Part shown: in pieces, positions 14,178-21,828 of the stretch
Layout of the letters: each line of letters starts with the position of its first letter
How positions within the stretch are numbered: position 1 is the stretch's first letter
Source of the DNA: Odoribacteraceae bacterium
GTDB lineage: Bacteria > Bacteroidota > Bacteroidia > Bacteroidales > Marinifilaceae
Assembly (NCBI GenBank): GCA_031276355.1
Contig: JAISNC010000083.1
Span: 1 to 40,616, forward strand
Reading direction: 5' to 3'
DNA: 40,616 bases
Notes under the pieces: generated by a model
What the model saw: the letters and a program-made list of their open reading frames with translations, nothing else
What the model was told of the DNA's origin: nothing
Database searches by the model: none
Made by a program: the position numbers and the translations under genes

Positions 14178-15709
14178 GAGTCGCGGGGTGTTGGTCGCCG
14201 GCCGATGACGGGGGCGAAGGTTCGTGTCCTGGATTGTTTCTGGAGGATGTATATGGCCCCCTCGTCGGCGTCGGGGGCGTCGTCGTGGCCGGTGGAACCC
14301 TTCTCGAAGGCGAGGGTTTGCTGGAGGCCGGCGAGGGTGTCGGGGTCGTTCCGCTTGTCGGCGTTGTAGTAGACGTGGCCGCGTTCCCAGAGGGGCGACA
14401 CGCCCTCGACGCGCTGGAACTTGTCGGGTTTCTTCCGCCTGTCGGCGGATATCGGTAGCTGGTAGCCGCGGGCGTTGCCCTCGCGGGTGAACTCGTCGAG
14501 GATGACGTCCTGGAGGAAGTTGGCCTCGATGTAGTGGAGGCACCCCGCGCCGGCGGCCCGGAGGCGCTCGTGGAGGTCGTACCACCAGCGCACCATCTCG
14601 GCGATGGAGCACTGGCGGACGAAGGCCTCGACCTGGTGTAGCTCGGTGCCGATCTGTCCCCATAGCTTGATGGCCTTGTAGTCGTTGCGGGTGGATCCCT
14701 TGAAGGAGGGGTCGCAGTAGGCGACGAGGAGGTCGTAGCGGTCGAGCGGGGGTAGTTTTTTCCACCTGATCCAGTCGTGCTTGAAGACGGCGCCCTCGAC
14801 GAGGGGGTTGTTCATCATCTCCTTCTGGAAGGCGCGGTAGCCCATGAATCGCTCCATGGCGCGTAGCTCGTCGGGGGTCCAGCGGGATTCCCAGGCGACG
14901 CGGCCGTTCTTGTCGAAAGCGTTGACGCGGGAGACGAAGGTGCCGTCGGTGTCGCGGATGTTGGCCAGGACGCTGCACTCGCTGATGAGGTTGCCGACGA
15001 TGATGAATCGCCCGCGGCCGCCGTCGAGGGCGCCGAAGAGGGCCTCCTTGACCCAGGCGGTGAGCTTGCGGACGCGGGCCTCGTTGTTGCAGAGCTCGTC
15101 GTCGTCGATGTCGTCGATGACGATGTAGTCGGGGCGGTGCTGGCGGTGGCGCAGGCCGCGGGGGGATTGGCCGCGGCCCCGGGCGAAGAAGGCGCGGCCG
15201 TCGGCGGTGACGAATTTGCCGTCCTGCCAGCTGCCGTCGCCGTACTGGGGGCCGAAGTCGTGGATGTATCGCTGGTTGAATTGTAGCTCGGCCTGGAGGT
15301 CTGCCAGGAGGGTGTTGGCGTTGTCCTCGGACTTGCCGACGAGTACCATGACGTTGATTTGTGGCGTTTCCTGGCACTTGAGCCACATGGGGATCATGAT
15401 GTCCATGTGGGAGCTCTTGGCGTGGCCGCGGGCCCAGATGAAGGCGGCCTTGAGGTCGCGGTTGTCGCGTATTTTCCTGGCGGCGGCGAGGTGGAAGGGG
15501 GCGGAGGGGGTGTGGCGGCCGGTGGCGGGGTCGGTGGTGTAGTGGGGGAAGTAGTGGTCGACGAAGAAGGCGTAGTCGGCCCTGGCGCGCTTGACGCGGG
15601 CGAGCCTGTCGGCCTCGCTCTCGGCGCGGTTGACGGTGGTCTGGGCCTGGACGTTGTCGCAGTACTCTTTCCACCGCTTGGTGGCCTGGATGGTCGTCGT
15701 CGTGGCCAC
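14171..15709 (-). CDS. terL: Terminase large subunit
   Basis: This 512-residue packaging motor and nuclease has an ATPase part with Walker A WARGHAKSS (about 92-100) and Walker B DYIVIDDIDDDE (194-205), then coupling motif IIVGN (236-240). The RNase-H-fold nuclease shows D333 in VAYCDPSFKGSTRNDYKA and the late aspartates HDDAPDADEGA near residue 485. It is the Mu gp28-type enzyme for headful packaging of integrated copies. It is encoded two bases after the small subunit. Confidence 0.95.
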   Translation of the reverse strand: MATTTTIQATKRWKEYCDNVQAQTTVNRAESEADRLARVKRARADYAFFVDHYFPHYTTDPATGRHTPSAPFHLAAARKIRDNRDLKAAFIWARGHAKSSHMDIMIPMWLKCQETPQINVMVLVGKSEDNANTLLADLQAELQFNQRYIHDFGPQYGDGSWQDGKFVTADGRAFFARGRGQSPRGLRHRQHRPDYIVIDDIDDDELCNNEARVRKLTAWVKEALFGALDGGRGRFIIVGNLISECSVLANIRDTDGTFVSRVNAFDKNGRVAWESRWTPDELRAMERFMGYRAFQKEMMNNPLVEGAVFKHDWIRWKKLPPLDRYDLLVAYCDPSFKGSTRNDYKAIKLWGQIGTELHQVEAFVRQCSIAEMVRWWYDLHERLRAAGAGCLHYIEANFLQDVILDEFTREGNARGYQLPISADRRKKPDKFQRVEGVSPLWERGHVYYNADKRNDPDTLAGLQQTLAFEKGSTGHDDAPDADEGAIYILQKQSRTRTFAPVIGRRPTPRDSW

Positions 15710-15710
15710 G

Positions 15711-16181
15711 TCACTTGATTTTGGCTCCGATCAGCTCGCTGATGTAGAGGTCCTGGTACTTGTTGATGGCCTTGAGGAGCTCGGGGGTGATGGCGGTGTC
15801 GAAGGCGGCGCGGTATTGCAGCCACTTGCCGAAGGCCATGAAGACCTCGATGGCGTCGACGACGTTGGCCTTCTTGTCGAGTTTCTCGATGACGCTGGCG
15901 AGTTTCGAGAGCTTGTCGCCGACGCCGGCGACGAGCCTCTCGTCCCCGGATTCGTTAACCTGGACGATGAGCTTGTCGATGGTCCGGAGCAGCTTGTTGA
16001 CCAGCTCGGGGCGGGTGATGTTCTTGGCGGCGCGTTGCTCGGCCCAGCCGCCGTCGGCGACCCAGCGGTTGACGGTTTGCCTGGATATGCCCGTTCTCGC
16101 GGCGATGGCGTTTTGCGGCTCGCCGGCCATGAAGAGCACGCGGGCGAGCTCTTTTTTCTCTTCGTTTTGCTTGTTAGTCAT
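15711..16181 (-). CDS. Terminase small subunit, helix-turn-helix type
   Basis: This 156-residue protein is first in the leftward operon. Its N-terminal helix-turn-helix, ELARVLFMAGEPQNAIAARTGISRQTVNRWVADGGW, is typical of small terminase subunits that recognise the packaging start. A helical middle (VNKLLRTIDKLIVQVNESGDERLVAGVGDKLSKLASVIEKL) and a C-terminal end probably contact the large subunit, encoded directly after it. Confidence 0.85.
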   Translation of the reverse strand: MTNKQNEEKKELARVLFMAGEPQNAIAARTGISRQTVNRWVADGGWAEQRAAKNITRPELVNKLLRTIDKLIVQVNESGDERLVAGVGDKLSKLASVIEKLDKKANVVDAIEVFMAFGKWLQYRAAFDTAITPELLKAINKYQDLYISELIGAKIK

Positions 16182-16339
16182 TCACGGTCTCGTTTTTTTT
16201 TGTTTCCCGGCACCCCCCCGGGGGGGCATCCGGGGGACAAAAGTCGGTGATCGCGCGCTCACGTGAAAAAAGATCGTAAAGAGCTATCACTCTTTTTGTA
16301 ACACGCGCGGGGAGGGTGCATCTTCGCGTCACGTTAAGC
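16182..16339. promoter_or_regulatory. Divergent late control region
   Basis: This spacer separates the leftward head operon from the tRNA and rightward late genes. It holds a perfect C7G7 palindrome (16213-16226), a small hairpin AAAGAG-CTATCA-CTCTTT (16278-16295), and a weak leftward promoter-like pair on the minus strand: TTTC at 16265-16268, 19 bases, then GACTTTTG at 16238-16245. Late promoters of Mu-like phages normally need an activator, which was not identified here. Confidence 0.35.
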
Positions 16340-16412
16340 GGCGGGATGGAGCAGGGGTTAGCTCGCGAGGTTCATTCCCTCGAGGTCGCCGGTTCGATCC
16401 CGGCTCCCGCGA
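16340..16412 (+). tRNA. tRNA with anticodon CAT (Met, initiator-like)
   Basis: A full cloverleaf can be drawn. The D stem is GAGC/GCTC, the anticodon stem CGAGG/CCTCG with loop TTCATTC (anticodon CAT at 16373-16375), and the T stem GCCGG/CCGGC with loop TTCGATC. The acceptor stem pairs from position 2 to 7, with G1:G72 unpaired and A73 as discriminator. The missing 1-72 pair and the purine11:pyrimidine24 pair (A11-T24) are typical of bacterial initiator tRNAs. The three consecutive G-C pairs of the initiator anticodon stem are not complete. CCA is not encoded. An elongator Met or lysidine-type Ile role cannot be excluded. The sequence lies upstream of the protease in the late operon. Confidence 0.85.
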
Positions 16413-16491
16413 CAACGACAAGCAGCAAGGGGGCGGTGACGCGTTTAAAGAGAGGAGGCCGCCCCCGTCGTTTAACTAAAAAACAGGAGGA

Positions 16492-17457
16492 ATGGCAAAG
16501 GATTTTATCATCAGCACGAGCCGGCTCAACGGTCGCGGTTTCCGGGTGCTTACCCCGGGGATCGACACGGGGCAGTTCAAGAAGAACCCGGTGTTGTTGT
16601 ACATGCATCGCCGGTGTTTCGACGGGACGGGTGGCCCGATCGGCCGGGTGGAGAACCTCCGGGTGGAGGGTGACGAGTTGCGGGGCACGCCGGTGTTCGA
16701 CACGGGTGACCCGTTCGCGGCGGGGATCGCCCGGAAGTGGGAGGAGGATTTCATCCGGGCGTGCTCGGCGGGCCTGGAACCCGTGGAGACGAGCTCGTCC
16801 CCGGGACACCTGTTGCCTGGCCAAACCCGCCCGACGATCACGAGATCGCGGTTGATCGAGGTTTCGATCGTCGACATCGGGGCGAACGACGACGCGTTGC
16901 GACTCTACTCGCCGGACGGCAAGCTGGTGGAGCTGGCGGCGGGCGCGGTCGACGCTTTCCTGCCGTTGCTTGAAACGAATACACCGCCGGCGGGGGTTCC
17001 CGCCGGTAATAATAACGATCAAAAACTTTTCATGATGAAGAACATTTTACTTGCCCTGGGTTTGCCGGAGACGGCGACCGGGGAGGAGGCGGTGGCGGCG
17101 CTCGGCCGGTTGCAGGAGGCGGCCAAGCGGGTGGAGGCGCTGGAGCTGGCGCGGGTGGAGGCGGCGGTGGACGCGGCGATCGCGACGCGGCGGGCGACGG
17201 CCGACAAGCGGGATAGCCTGGTGGCGCTGGGCAAGAGCGCTGGCTACGACGCGCTGAAGTTGACGCTGGACCTGTTGCCGCCGTCGCGCAAGCCGAGCGA
17301 GATCATCCACCCGTTGACCGGCGTGGCCGGCGGGGTGACGCTCTCTTACGGGCAGATGAGCGAGGCGCAACTGCAGGAGTTGCGGCGGACGAACCGGGAG
17401 GAGTTCCTGCGATTGTTCGAGGCGGAGTTCGGCCACGCGCCGCGCCTCGACGAGTGA
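16492..17457 (+). CDS. Prohead protease fused to scaffold (Mu gpI/gpZ-like)
   Basis: This is a 321-residue protein. Residues 1-140 form an HK97/S78-like protease with candidate catalytic H39 (LLYMHRR) and S125 (LIEVSIVDIGAND). Residues about 183-321 are a helical scaffold rich in Ala and Arg. A linker between them (TPPAGVPAGNNNDQKLF) contains an A/T-rich stretch and an internal start. The protein would cleave the capsid's N-terminal extension and the scaffold during head maturation. It has a strong Shine-Dalgarno sequence (aggagg just before the ATG), unlike most genes here. Confidence 0.85.
   Translation: MAKDFIISTSRLNGRGFRVLTPGIDTGQFKKNPVLLYMHRRCFDGTGGPIGRVENLRVEGDELRGTPVFDTGDPFAAGIARKWEEDFIRACSAGLEPVETSSSPGHLLPGQTRPTITRSRLIEVSIVDIGANDDALRLYSPDGKLVELAAGAVDAFLPLLETNTPPAGVPAGNNNDQKLFMMKNILLALGLPETATGEEAVAALGRLQEAAKRVEALELARVEAAVDAAIATRRATADKRDSLVALGKSAGYDALKLTLDLLPPSRKPSEIIHPLTGVAGGVTLSYGQMSEAQLQELRRTNREEFLRLFEAEFGHAPRLDE
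17032..17457 (+). CDS. Internal in-frame scaffold protein (gpZ-like), putative
   Basis: Inside the protease gene, an A/T-rich leader (aataacgatcaaaaactttt) precedes ATGATGAAG at 17032, the same type of start context used elsewhere in this phage. From here 141 residues of helical scaffold would be made separately, ending at the same stop. Mu does the same with its I and Z products. No direct proof of the second start is available. Confidence 0.5.
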   Translation: MMKNILLALGLPETATGEEAVAALGRLQEAAKRVEALELARVEAAVDAAIATRRATADKRDSLVALGKSAGYDALKLTLDLLPPSRKPSEIIHPLTGVAGGVTLSYGQMSEAQLQELRRTNREEFLRLFEAEFGHAPRLDE

Positions 17458-17482
17458 CGAACCATTTAATTTTTTTAGCCGA

Positions 17483-18556
17483 ATGAAAAACAAGTTTCTT
17501 TTTGCCCTGTCGGGCTTTCTTTTTTCGCTCCTGGTGAATTGCCTCGCCGGGGCGGCGGTGGGGCTGGCGCTTGGCGCGCCGCCGGCGTTGGGGGCGGCGG
17601 TGGCCGGCGGGGTGTCGCTGGCGACCGGGCCGTGGCTGGCACCCGGGGGGGCGGCCCGGGCCGGGTTGCTGGCGGAGGTGTGGACGGGTTTCATGACGAA
17701 GGCGTTCCGCGACGAGGCGGGGCGGCTGGGGTGGTACGAGAAGATCCGCTCTTTCGACCAGCACGTGAACGCCGACGTGATCCACTTCGTGAACGTCGGG
17801 GGTGACCCGTCGGTGCTGGTGAATAATAGCACCTACCCGCTGGCCGTGGAGACGCTGGCGGACGCGAACAAGGCGATCACGCTGGACCTGTACGAGACGA
17901 AGGCGACGGCGGTGACCGACAACGAGCTTAACGCGCTGTCGTACGACAAGATCAAGTCGGTGATCGAGCGGCACAAGGAGGCCCTCGACGCGAAGAAGCA
18001 CGCGAAGGCGTTGCACGCGCTGGCCCCGGGGACGGACGAGGCGGGGACGCCGGTGCTGGTGAGCACGGGGGCGGAGGTGGACGGGCGGCTGGCGCTGACG
18101 CGCGGGGACCTGATCGCGTTGAAGAAGAAGTTCGACGCGCTGAAGGTGCCGCTCTCCGGGCGGGTGCTGGTGTTGTGCCCGGATCACGTGTCGGACTTGC
18201 TGCACGGCGACCAGAAGTTCGCGGAGCAGTATTACAACTACGCGACGGGGAAGGTGTTCAACCTGTACGGTTTCGAGGTGCACGAGTACACGGAGCCGCC
18301 GCACTACACGGTGGCGACGCGGGCGAAGGCGGCGTTCGGGACGGTGCCGACGGCGGCGATGACGCAGGGGTCGGTGGCCTTTCACGCGTCGCGCGTGATG
18401 AAGGCGAACGGGACGTTGAAGGCTTACGCGTCGCGGGCGGCCGACGACCCGCTGTATCACCGCAACCTGTTGAATTTCTCGCTCCGGTCGATCTGCCTGC
18501 CGTTGAAGGACGAGGCGCTGGGGGCGATCATCAGCGGCTTGCCGGCCGGCAGTTAA
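17483..18556 (+). CDS. Major capsid protein (Mu gpT-like position)
   Basis: This 357-residue protein follows the protease. The first ~60 residues are unusually hydrophobic (FLFALSGFLFSLLVNCLAGAAVGLALGAPP and onward) and look like a membrane segment, probably the part removed by the protease. The mature body starts near LLAEVWTGFMTKAFRDE and includes WYEKIRSFDQHVNADVIHFVNVGG, NSTYPLAVETLADANKAITLDLYETKATAVTDNEL and KVFNLYGFEVHEYTEPP. The order protease-capsid and the length fit a major capsid protein. Confidence 0.85.
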   Translation: MKNKFLFALSGFLFSLLVNCLAGAAVGLALGAPPALGAAVAGGVSLATGPWLAPGGAARAGLLAEVWTGFMTKAFRDEAGRLGWYEKIRSFDQHVNADVIHFVNVGGDPSVLVNNSTYPLAVETLADANKAITLDLYETKATAVTDNELNALSYDKIKSVIERHKEALDAKKHAKALHALAPGTDEAGTPVLVSTGAEVDGRLALTRGDLIALKKKFDALKVPLSGRVLVLCPDHVSDLLHGDQKFAEQYYNYATGKVFNLYGFEVHEYTEPPHYTVATRAKAAFGTVPTAAMTQGSVAFHASRVMKANGTLKAYASRAADDPLYHRNLLNFSLRSICLPLKDEALGAIISGLPAGS

Positions 18557-18568
18557 CGACGCGGGGCG

Positions 18569-19033
18569 ATGGGCAAGCAACTGGCATACCTGGTGATCCA
18601 CTGCACCGCCACGGCGGCGGGGCGGGAGGTGACGGCCGGCGAAATCCGGTCGTGGCACACCTCGCCGCCTCCCGCGGGGCGGGGGTGGCAGCGGGTGGGG
18701 TACACCGACCTGGTGCACCTGGACGGGCGCGTGGAGCGGCTGGTGGAGAACAACGAGGACGGCGTGGTGGACCCGCGGGAGGAGACGAACGGGGCGGCGG
18801 GGTACAACGGCGTGGCGCGTCACGTCTGTTACGTCGGCGGCACGGTGAACGGGCAGCCGGCGGACACGCGGACGCCGCGGCAACGGGACGCGCTGGCGCG
18901 GTACGTGCTGGATTTTCACGCGCGTCACCCGGGGGTGAAGATCGTCGGCCACCGGGATCTGCCGGGGGTCAAGAAGGCTTGCCCGTCGTTCGACGTGGGG
19001 GCGTGGCTCACCTCTATCGGGATCGGGCGATGA
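18569..19033 (+). CDS. N-acetylmuramoyl-L-alanine amidase endolysin
   Basis: This is a 154-residue amidase_2/T7-lysozyme-like enzyme that cuts the bond between muramic acid and L-alanine in peptidoglycan. Candidate zinc ligands are H11 (LVIHCTAT), H128 (VGHRDLPG) and C138 (KACPSFDV), with a Lys (135 or 136) near the active site as in T7 lysozyme. There is no signal peptide, so a holin or similar is needed for release. It overlaps the following membrane protein as ATGA. Confidence 0.92.
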   Translation: MGKQLAYLVIHCTATAAGREVTAGEIRSWHTSPPPAGRGWQRVGYTDLVHLDGRVERLVENNEDGVVDPREETNGAAGYNGVARHVCYVGGTVNGQPADTRTPRQRDALARYVLDFHARHPGVKIVGHRDLPGVKKACPSFDVGAWLTSIGIGR

Positions 19034-19398
19034 GCGCGGAGATCTGGCTGGCGCTGATCGCGATCGTCGCGGCCCCCGCGGGGGGCGCGCTGGCGGCCGT
19101 GCTGACGCGCCGCAAGTACCGGGTGGAGATCGACAACCTCCGGGCGGACGTGACGCGTAAGCTGGCCGACACGCGCGGGGCGGAGCTGGCGAACGTGCGG
19201 CAGGGGAACGAGATATTGATGCAGCAGATCGTGGAGCCGTTAAGGGTAGAAATTAAATCGTTACGTAATGAGATTAGTAGGTTCAGGAGGGCGGTGGAGC
19301 GGATACCCGCTTGCCCTTATTCTGCCGACTGTCCTGTTTCTCGGGAGTTGCTCTCCAGTGAAAAAGTGGACGCGGTCAAGGGGGCAGGCGACAAGTAG
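19030..19398 (+). CDS. Membrane-anchored coiled-coil lysis protein (holin- or spanin-like)
   Basis: This 122-residue protein has an N-terminal membrane helix (IWLALIAIVAAPAGGALAAVL) followed by RRKYR and a long coiled coil (EIDNLRADVTRKLADTRGAELANVRQGNE and onward). It ends with a two-cysteine segment ACPYSADCPVSRELL. The basic residues after the helix suggest an N-out/C-in orientation, which fits a holin-type partner better than a classical inner-membrane spanin. It sits between the endolysin and the lipoprotein gene and overlaps both, the latter out of frame by 131 bases. The start ATG at 19030 was chosen because of the overlap with the amidase stop. Confidence 0.6.
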   Translation: MSAEIWLALIAIVAAPAGGALAAVLTRRKYRVEIDNLRADVTRKLADTRGAELANVRQGNEILMQQIVEPLRVEIKSLRNEISRFRRAVERIPACPYSADCPVSRELLSSEKVDAVKGAGDK

Positions 19399-19888
19399 CG
19401 TGGAGCGTGAGGCGACGGTCGAGCGGGAGCGGCGGTCGGACGGCATCGCCGTCCTGGAGACGCGCGACGACTTCCACGAGGAGGTCGTCACCCGGGTCGA
19501 CACGGAGCTGGTGACCGACGAGGAGACCGTGACCGTGACGCGCGAGTACGACACGAGCCTCCCCGTGGACGGCGCGACGGGTCGCCCCCCCCTCAAGAGC
19601 GAGATCACCCGGACGCGTCGCGCGACGGGGATCGGTCGCCAGGCGCTGGCATCCGGCCGGGTCACCGGCGGTCAACGGGAGAGCGCCTCGCGGTCCGCCC
19701 GGCGAGAGGGGGAGACGACGCGCGCGGTAGAGCGGGCGACGGGAGAGGAGAGCGTGGCGGCGGAGCACGAGGGCACAGAGAAAAGGGGGCTTAACACCTG
19801 GCAGCGGGCGTTGATCGGGACGCTCGCGCTGGGGTGCCTGGCGCTGCTGGGCTGGAAGCGTTTAAAAAGTATTTTTTCACTTAAATAG
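19268..19888 (+). CDS. Lipoprotein with C-terminal membrane helix, candidate unimolecular spanin
   Basis: This 206-residue protein begins with a lipoprotein signal (YPLALILPTVLFLGSC, candidate lipidated C28). It continues through a charged, Thr/Glu-rich extended region (about 30-175) and ends with a membrane helix (WQRALIGTLALGCLALLGWK) and a basic tail. An outer-membrane lipid anchor at one end and an inner-membrane helix at the other is the layout of unimolecular spanins such as T1 gp11, which fuse the two membranes at lysis. The 5' part overlaps the preceding gene in another frame, as spanin genes often do. Confidence 0.6.
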   Translation: MRLVGSGGRWSGYPLALILPTVLFLGSCSPVKKWTRSRGQATSSVEREATVERERRSDGIAVLETRDDFHEEVVTRVDTELVTDEETVTVTREYDTSLPVDGATGRPPLKSEITRTRRATGIGRQALASGRVTGGQRESASRSARREGETTRAVERATGEESVAAEHEGTEKRGLNTWQRALIGTLALGCLALLGWKRLKSIFSLK

Positions 19889-19894
19889 AAGATC

Positions 19895-20149
19895 ATGGCA
19901 AACAAGGAGAACGGGGCGGCTCGACCGCCGGAAGGGCCGGGGGCCGCTGTCCCCGGGCAAGGAGCGACCGCGGCGGCGACGGTGTCGGCATCGACGGTGG
20001 TGAAGATCGGCAAGGGTATCTTGAGGGGTAACCCGGCGATGACGGCGGTCTACATGACGGCCGACGGGAGCGGGTTCTACGAGGAGAGCGACGCGCGGAA
20101 CCACGCGGCGACGCTGAAGGACGGGACGGTGACGGAGGTTAAAAGATAG
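19895..20149 (+). CDS. Small late protein, unknown
   Basis: This 84-residue protein has a low-complexity Ala/Pro/Gly N-terminus (about 1-30) and a C-terminal body (KIGKGILRGNPAMTAVYMTADGSGFYEESDARNHAATLKDG). It sits between the lysis genes and the sheath with an atcATG start. No family was recognised; a small structural protein is possible. Confidence 0.55.
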   Translation: MANKENGAARPPEGPGAAVPGQGATAAATVSASTVVKIGKGILRGNPAMTAVYMTADGSGFYEESDARNHAATLKDGTVTEVKR

Positions 20150-20154
20150 CGGCG

Positions 20155-21327
20155 ATGCAGACGATCACTTTTACACGAGAGAACGGGAACATCCCGCGCG
20201 TGCTGGCCGGCAGGGATCACGCGAGCGGTTTCATCGCCCACGTGACGACGCTGCCGTCGGGGTTCGCGGCCGATGACCGGGTGCACGCCTGCTCGTCGCT
20301 GGAGACGGCGGCGGCGCTGGGCATCACCGGCGATCACGCGTCGTGGGAGATCCGCGTGGTGCATCATCACTTGAGCGAGATCTTCCGGCTGAACCCGGGG
20401 GTCTCGCTTCACGTGGGGCTGTTCGCCCGCGAGGCGGGCGCGTATACCTTCACGGCGGTGAAGGCGTTGCAGAATCACGCCGGGGGGGCCCTCCGGCAGG
20501 TGGCCGTCTGGGCCGGCTTCAAGGAGTTGACGGGGGGCGACCTGACGGCGTTGCAGGGGGTGGCCGACGCGTTACGGGAGGCGGACCGGCCGTTGAGCAT
20601 CCTGTACGCGCCGAAGGTGGCGAGCGTCACGGCGCTCCCGGCGGGGCTGGCCGGGGCGGGGAAGTGTAACGTGTCGGTGGTGATCGGCCAGGCGGGCAGC
20701 GGCCCCGGGGCCGACCTGTACGCGGACGCGGGGAACGCGGAGGGCGCGTCGGTGTCGGGCCTCGGCGTGGCGCTGGGTATCCTGTCACGGGCGGCGGTGC
20801 ACGAGTCGATCGCGGCGGTGGAGCGTTTCCCGACGGGGGTTGACCTGCCGGCGTTCGGCGACGGGACGCTTTTGCGGTCGCTGGACGCGGCGATCGTCGA
20901 GGGCCTCGACGCGGCGCGGTACCTGTTTTTCGTCACGTACGACGGGTTCGCGGGCAGTTACTTCAACGACTCGCACACGATGGACGCGGCGACGAGCGAT
21001 TACGCGATGATCGAGAGCACGCGGACGATGGACAAGGCGGTGCGCGGCATCCGTAACGCGTTGCTGCCGAAACTCGGCGGGGCGCTGTACATCGACGCGT
21101 CGACGGGCAGGCTGGCCCCTTACGAGGTGGAGTACTTAGAGACGCTGGCGAACCGGCCGCTGGAGGAGATGCGGAAGGCGGGGGAGTTGAGCGGCGCGCG
21201 GGCGGAGATCGACCCGGCGCAGGACGTGGCGTCGAGCTCGGCGCTGGAGGTGGTGGTGCGGCAGGTGCCCGTGGGGGTGATGCGGCGGATCACGTGCAAG
21301 ATCGGTTTCACGAACAGCCTTAATTAA
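20155..21327 (+). CDS. Contractile tail sheath protein (DUF2586-like)
   Basis: This 390-residue protein shows the pattern of DUF2586-type sheath proteins. The C-terminal third contains DAARYLFFVTYDGFAGSYFNDSHTMDAATSDYAMIESTRTMDKAVRGIRNALLPKLGG, and the C-terminal end is strand-rich, RRITCKIGFTNSL. The sheath contracts to drive the tube through the envelope. It is followed directly by the tube gene. Confidence 0.85.
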   Translation: MQTITFTRENGNIPRVLAGRDHASGFIAHVTTLPSGFAADDRVHACSSLETAAALGITGDHASWEIRVVHHHLSEIFRLNPGVSLHVGLFAREAGAYTFTAVKALQNHAGGALRQVAVWAGFKELTGGDLTALQGVADALREADRPLSILYAPKVASVTALPAGLAGAGKCNVSVVIGQAGSGPGADLYADAGNAEGASVSGLGVALGILSRAAVHESIAAVERFPTGVDLPAFGDGTLLRSLDAAIVEGLDAARYLFFVTYDGFAGSYFNDSHTMDAATSDYAMIESTRTMDKAVRGIRNALLPKLGGALYIDASTGRLAPYEVEYLETLANRPLEEMRKAGELSGARAEIDPAQDVASSSALEVVVRQVPVGVMRRITCKIGFTNSLN

Positions 21328-21333
21328 ACGACG

Positions 21334-21774
21334 ATGGCAGTAGAGATAAATCCGGTTCCCCTGATCAACGGTGTAGAGTACTCGTGGGGGGACATCACGG
21401 CGACGGTCGGCGGGGTGCCGGTGATCGGCATCACGGCGATAGAGTACGGCGACGAGCAGGTCGTGGAGAATCATTACGGGGCGGGGCGGTTCCCGGTGTC
21501 GCGCTCGAGGGGGCGGGTGACGCCGTCGGCCAAGATCACGGTGTCGATGGGCGAGGTGACGGGGTGGCAGGCGAAAAGCCCGACGGGGCGGCTGCAGGAC
21601 CTGGCGCCGTTCCCGGTGGTGGTGTGTTATATCCCGGAGGACGGGCAGATCGTGACGGACAAGATCATGAATTGCCAGTTCAAGAAGAACGCGCGGGCGT
21701 GGAAGGAGGGCGACACGCGGCAGCTGGTGGAGCTGGAGCTGGTGCCCTCGCACATCGTCTGGCATAACAAGTAG
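21334..21774 (+). CDS. Tail tube protein
   Basis: This 146-residue beta-rich protein is encoded 6 bases after the sheath. It has VEYSWGDITATVGGVPVIGITAIEYGDEQ, AKITVSMGEV and KIMNCQFKKNARAWKEGDTRQLVELELVPSHI. Length and order fit the tube protein of contractile phages, which polymerises around the tape measure. Confidence 0.85.
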   Translation: MAVEINPVPLINGVEYSWGDITATVGGVPVIGITAIEYGDEQVVENHYGAGRFPVSRSRGRVTPSAKITVSMGEVTGWQAKSPTGRLQDLAPFPVVVCYIPEDGQIVTDKIMNCQFKKNARAWKEGDTRQLVELELVPSHIVWHNK

Positions 21775-21784
21775 TAGTTTAACC

Positions 21785-21814
21785 GGCGGGGGGGGCGAAC
21801 GCCCCCGCCCCGCC
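21785..21814 (+). other. Very GC-rich hairpin between tube and chaperone genes
   Basis: GGCGGGG pairs with CCCCGCC, and inside it GGGGC pairs with GCCCC around a GAAC loop, with a two-base bulge. No T run follows, so it is more likely an RNA-processing or stability element, or a partial attenuator. It could help give the tube, which is needed in many copies, a higher transcript level than the downstream genes. Confidence 0.6.
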
Positions 21815-21828
21815 AAAAATCAAGCGAC

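Noticed and set aside
13746-15674. 642-codon minus-strand reading frame read as one large gene
   Set aside because: Only its last 143 codons (from the ATG at 14177) look like a protein (gp36-like); the first part is the terminase read in the wrong frame.
16316-16855. 179-codon plus-strand reading frame
   Set aside because: Its first part reads LEVAGSIPAPATT, the known spurious translation of a tRNA T-arm, and the rest is a shadow of the protease frame.
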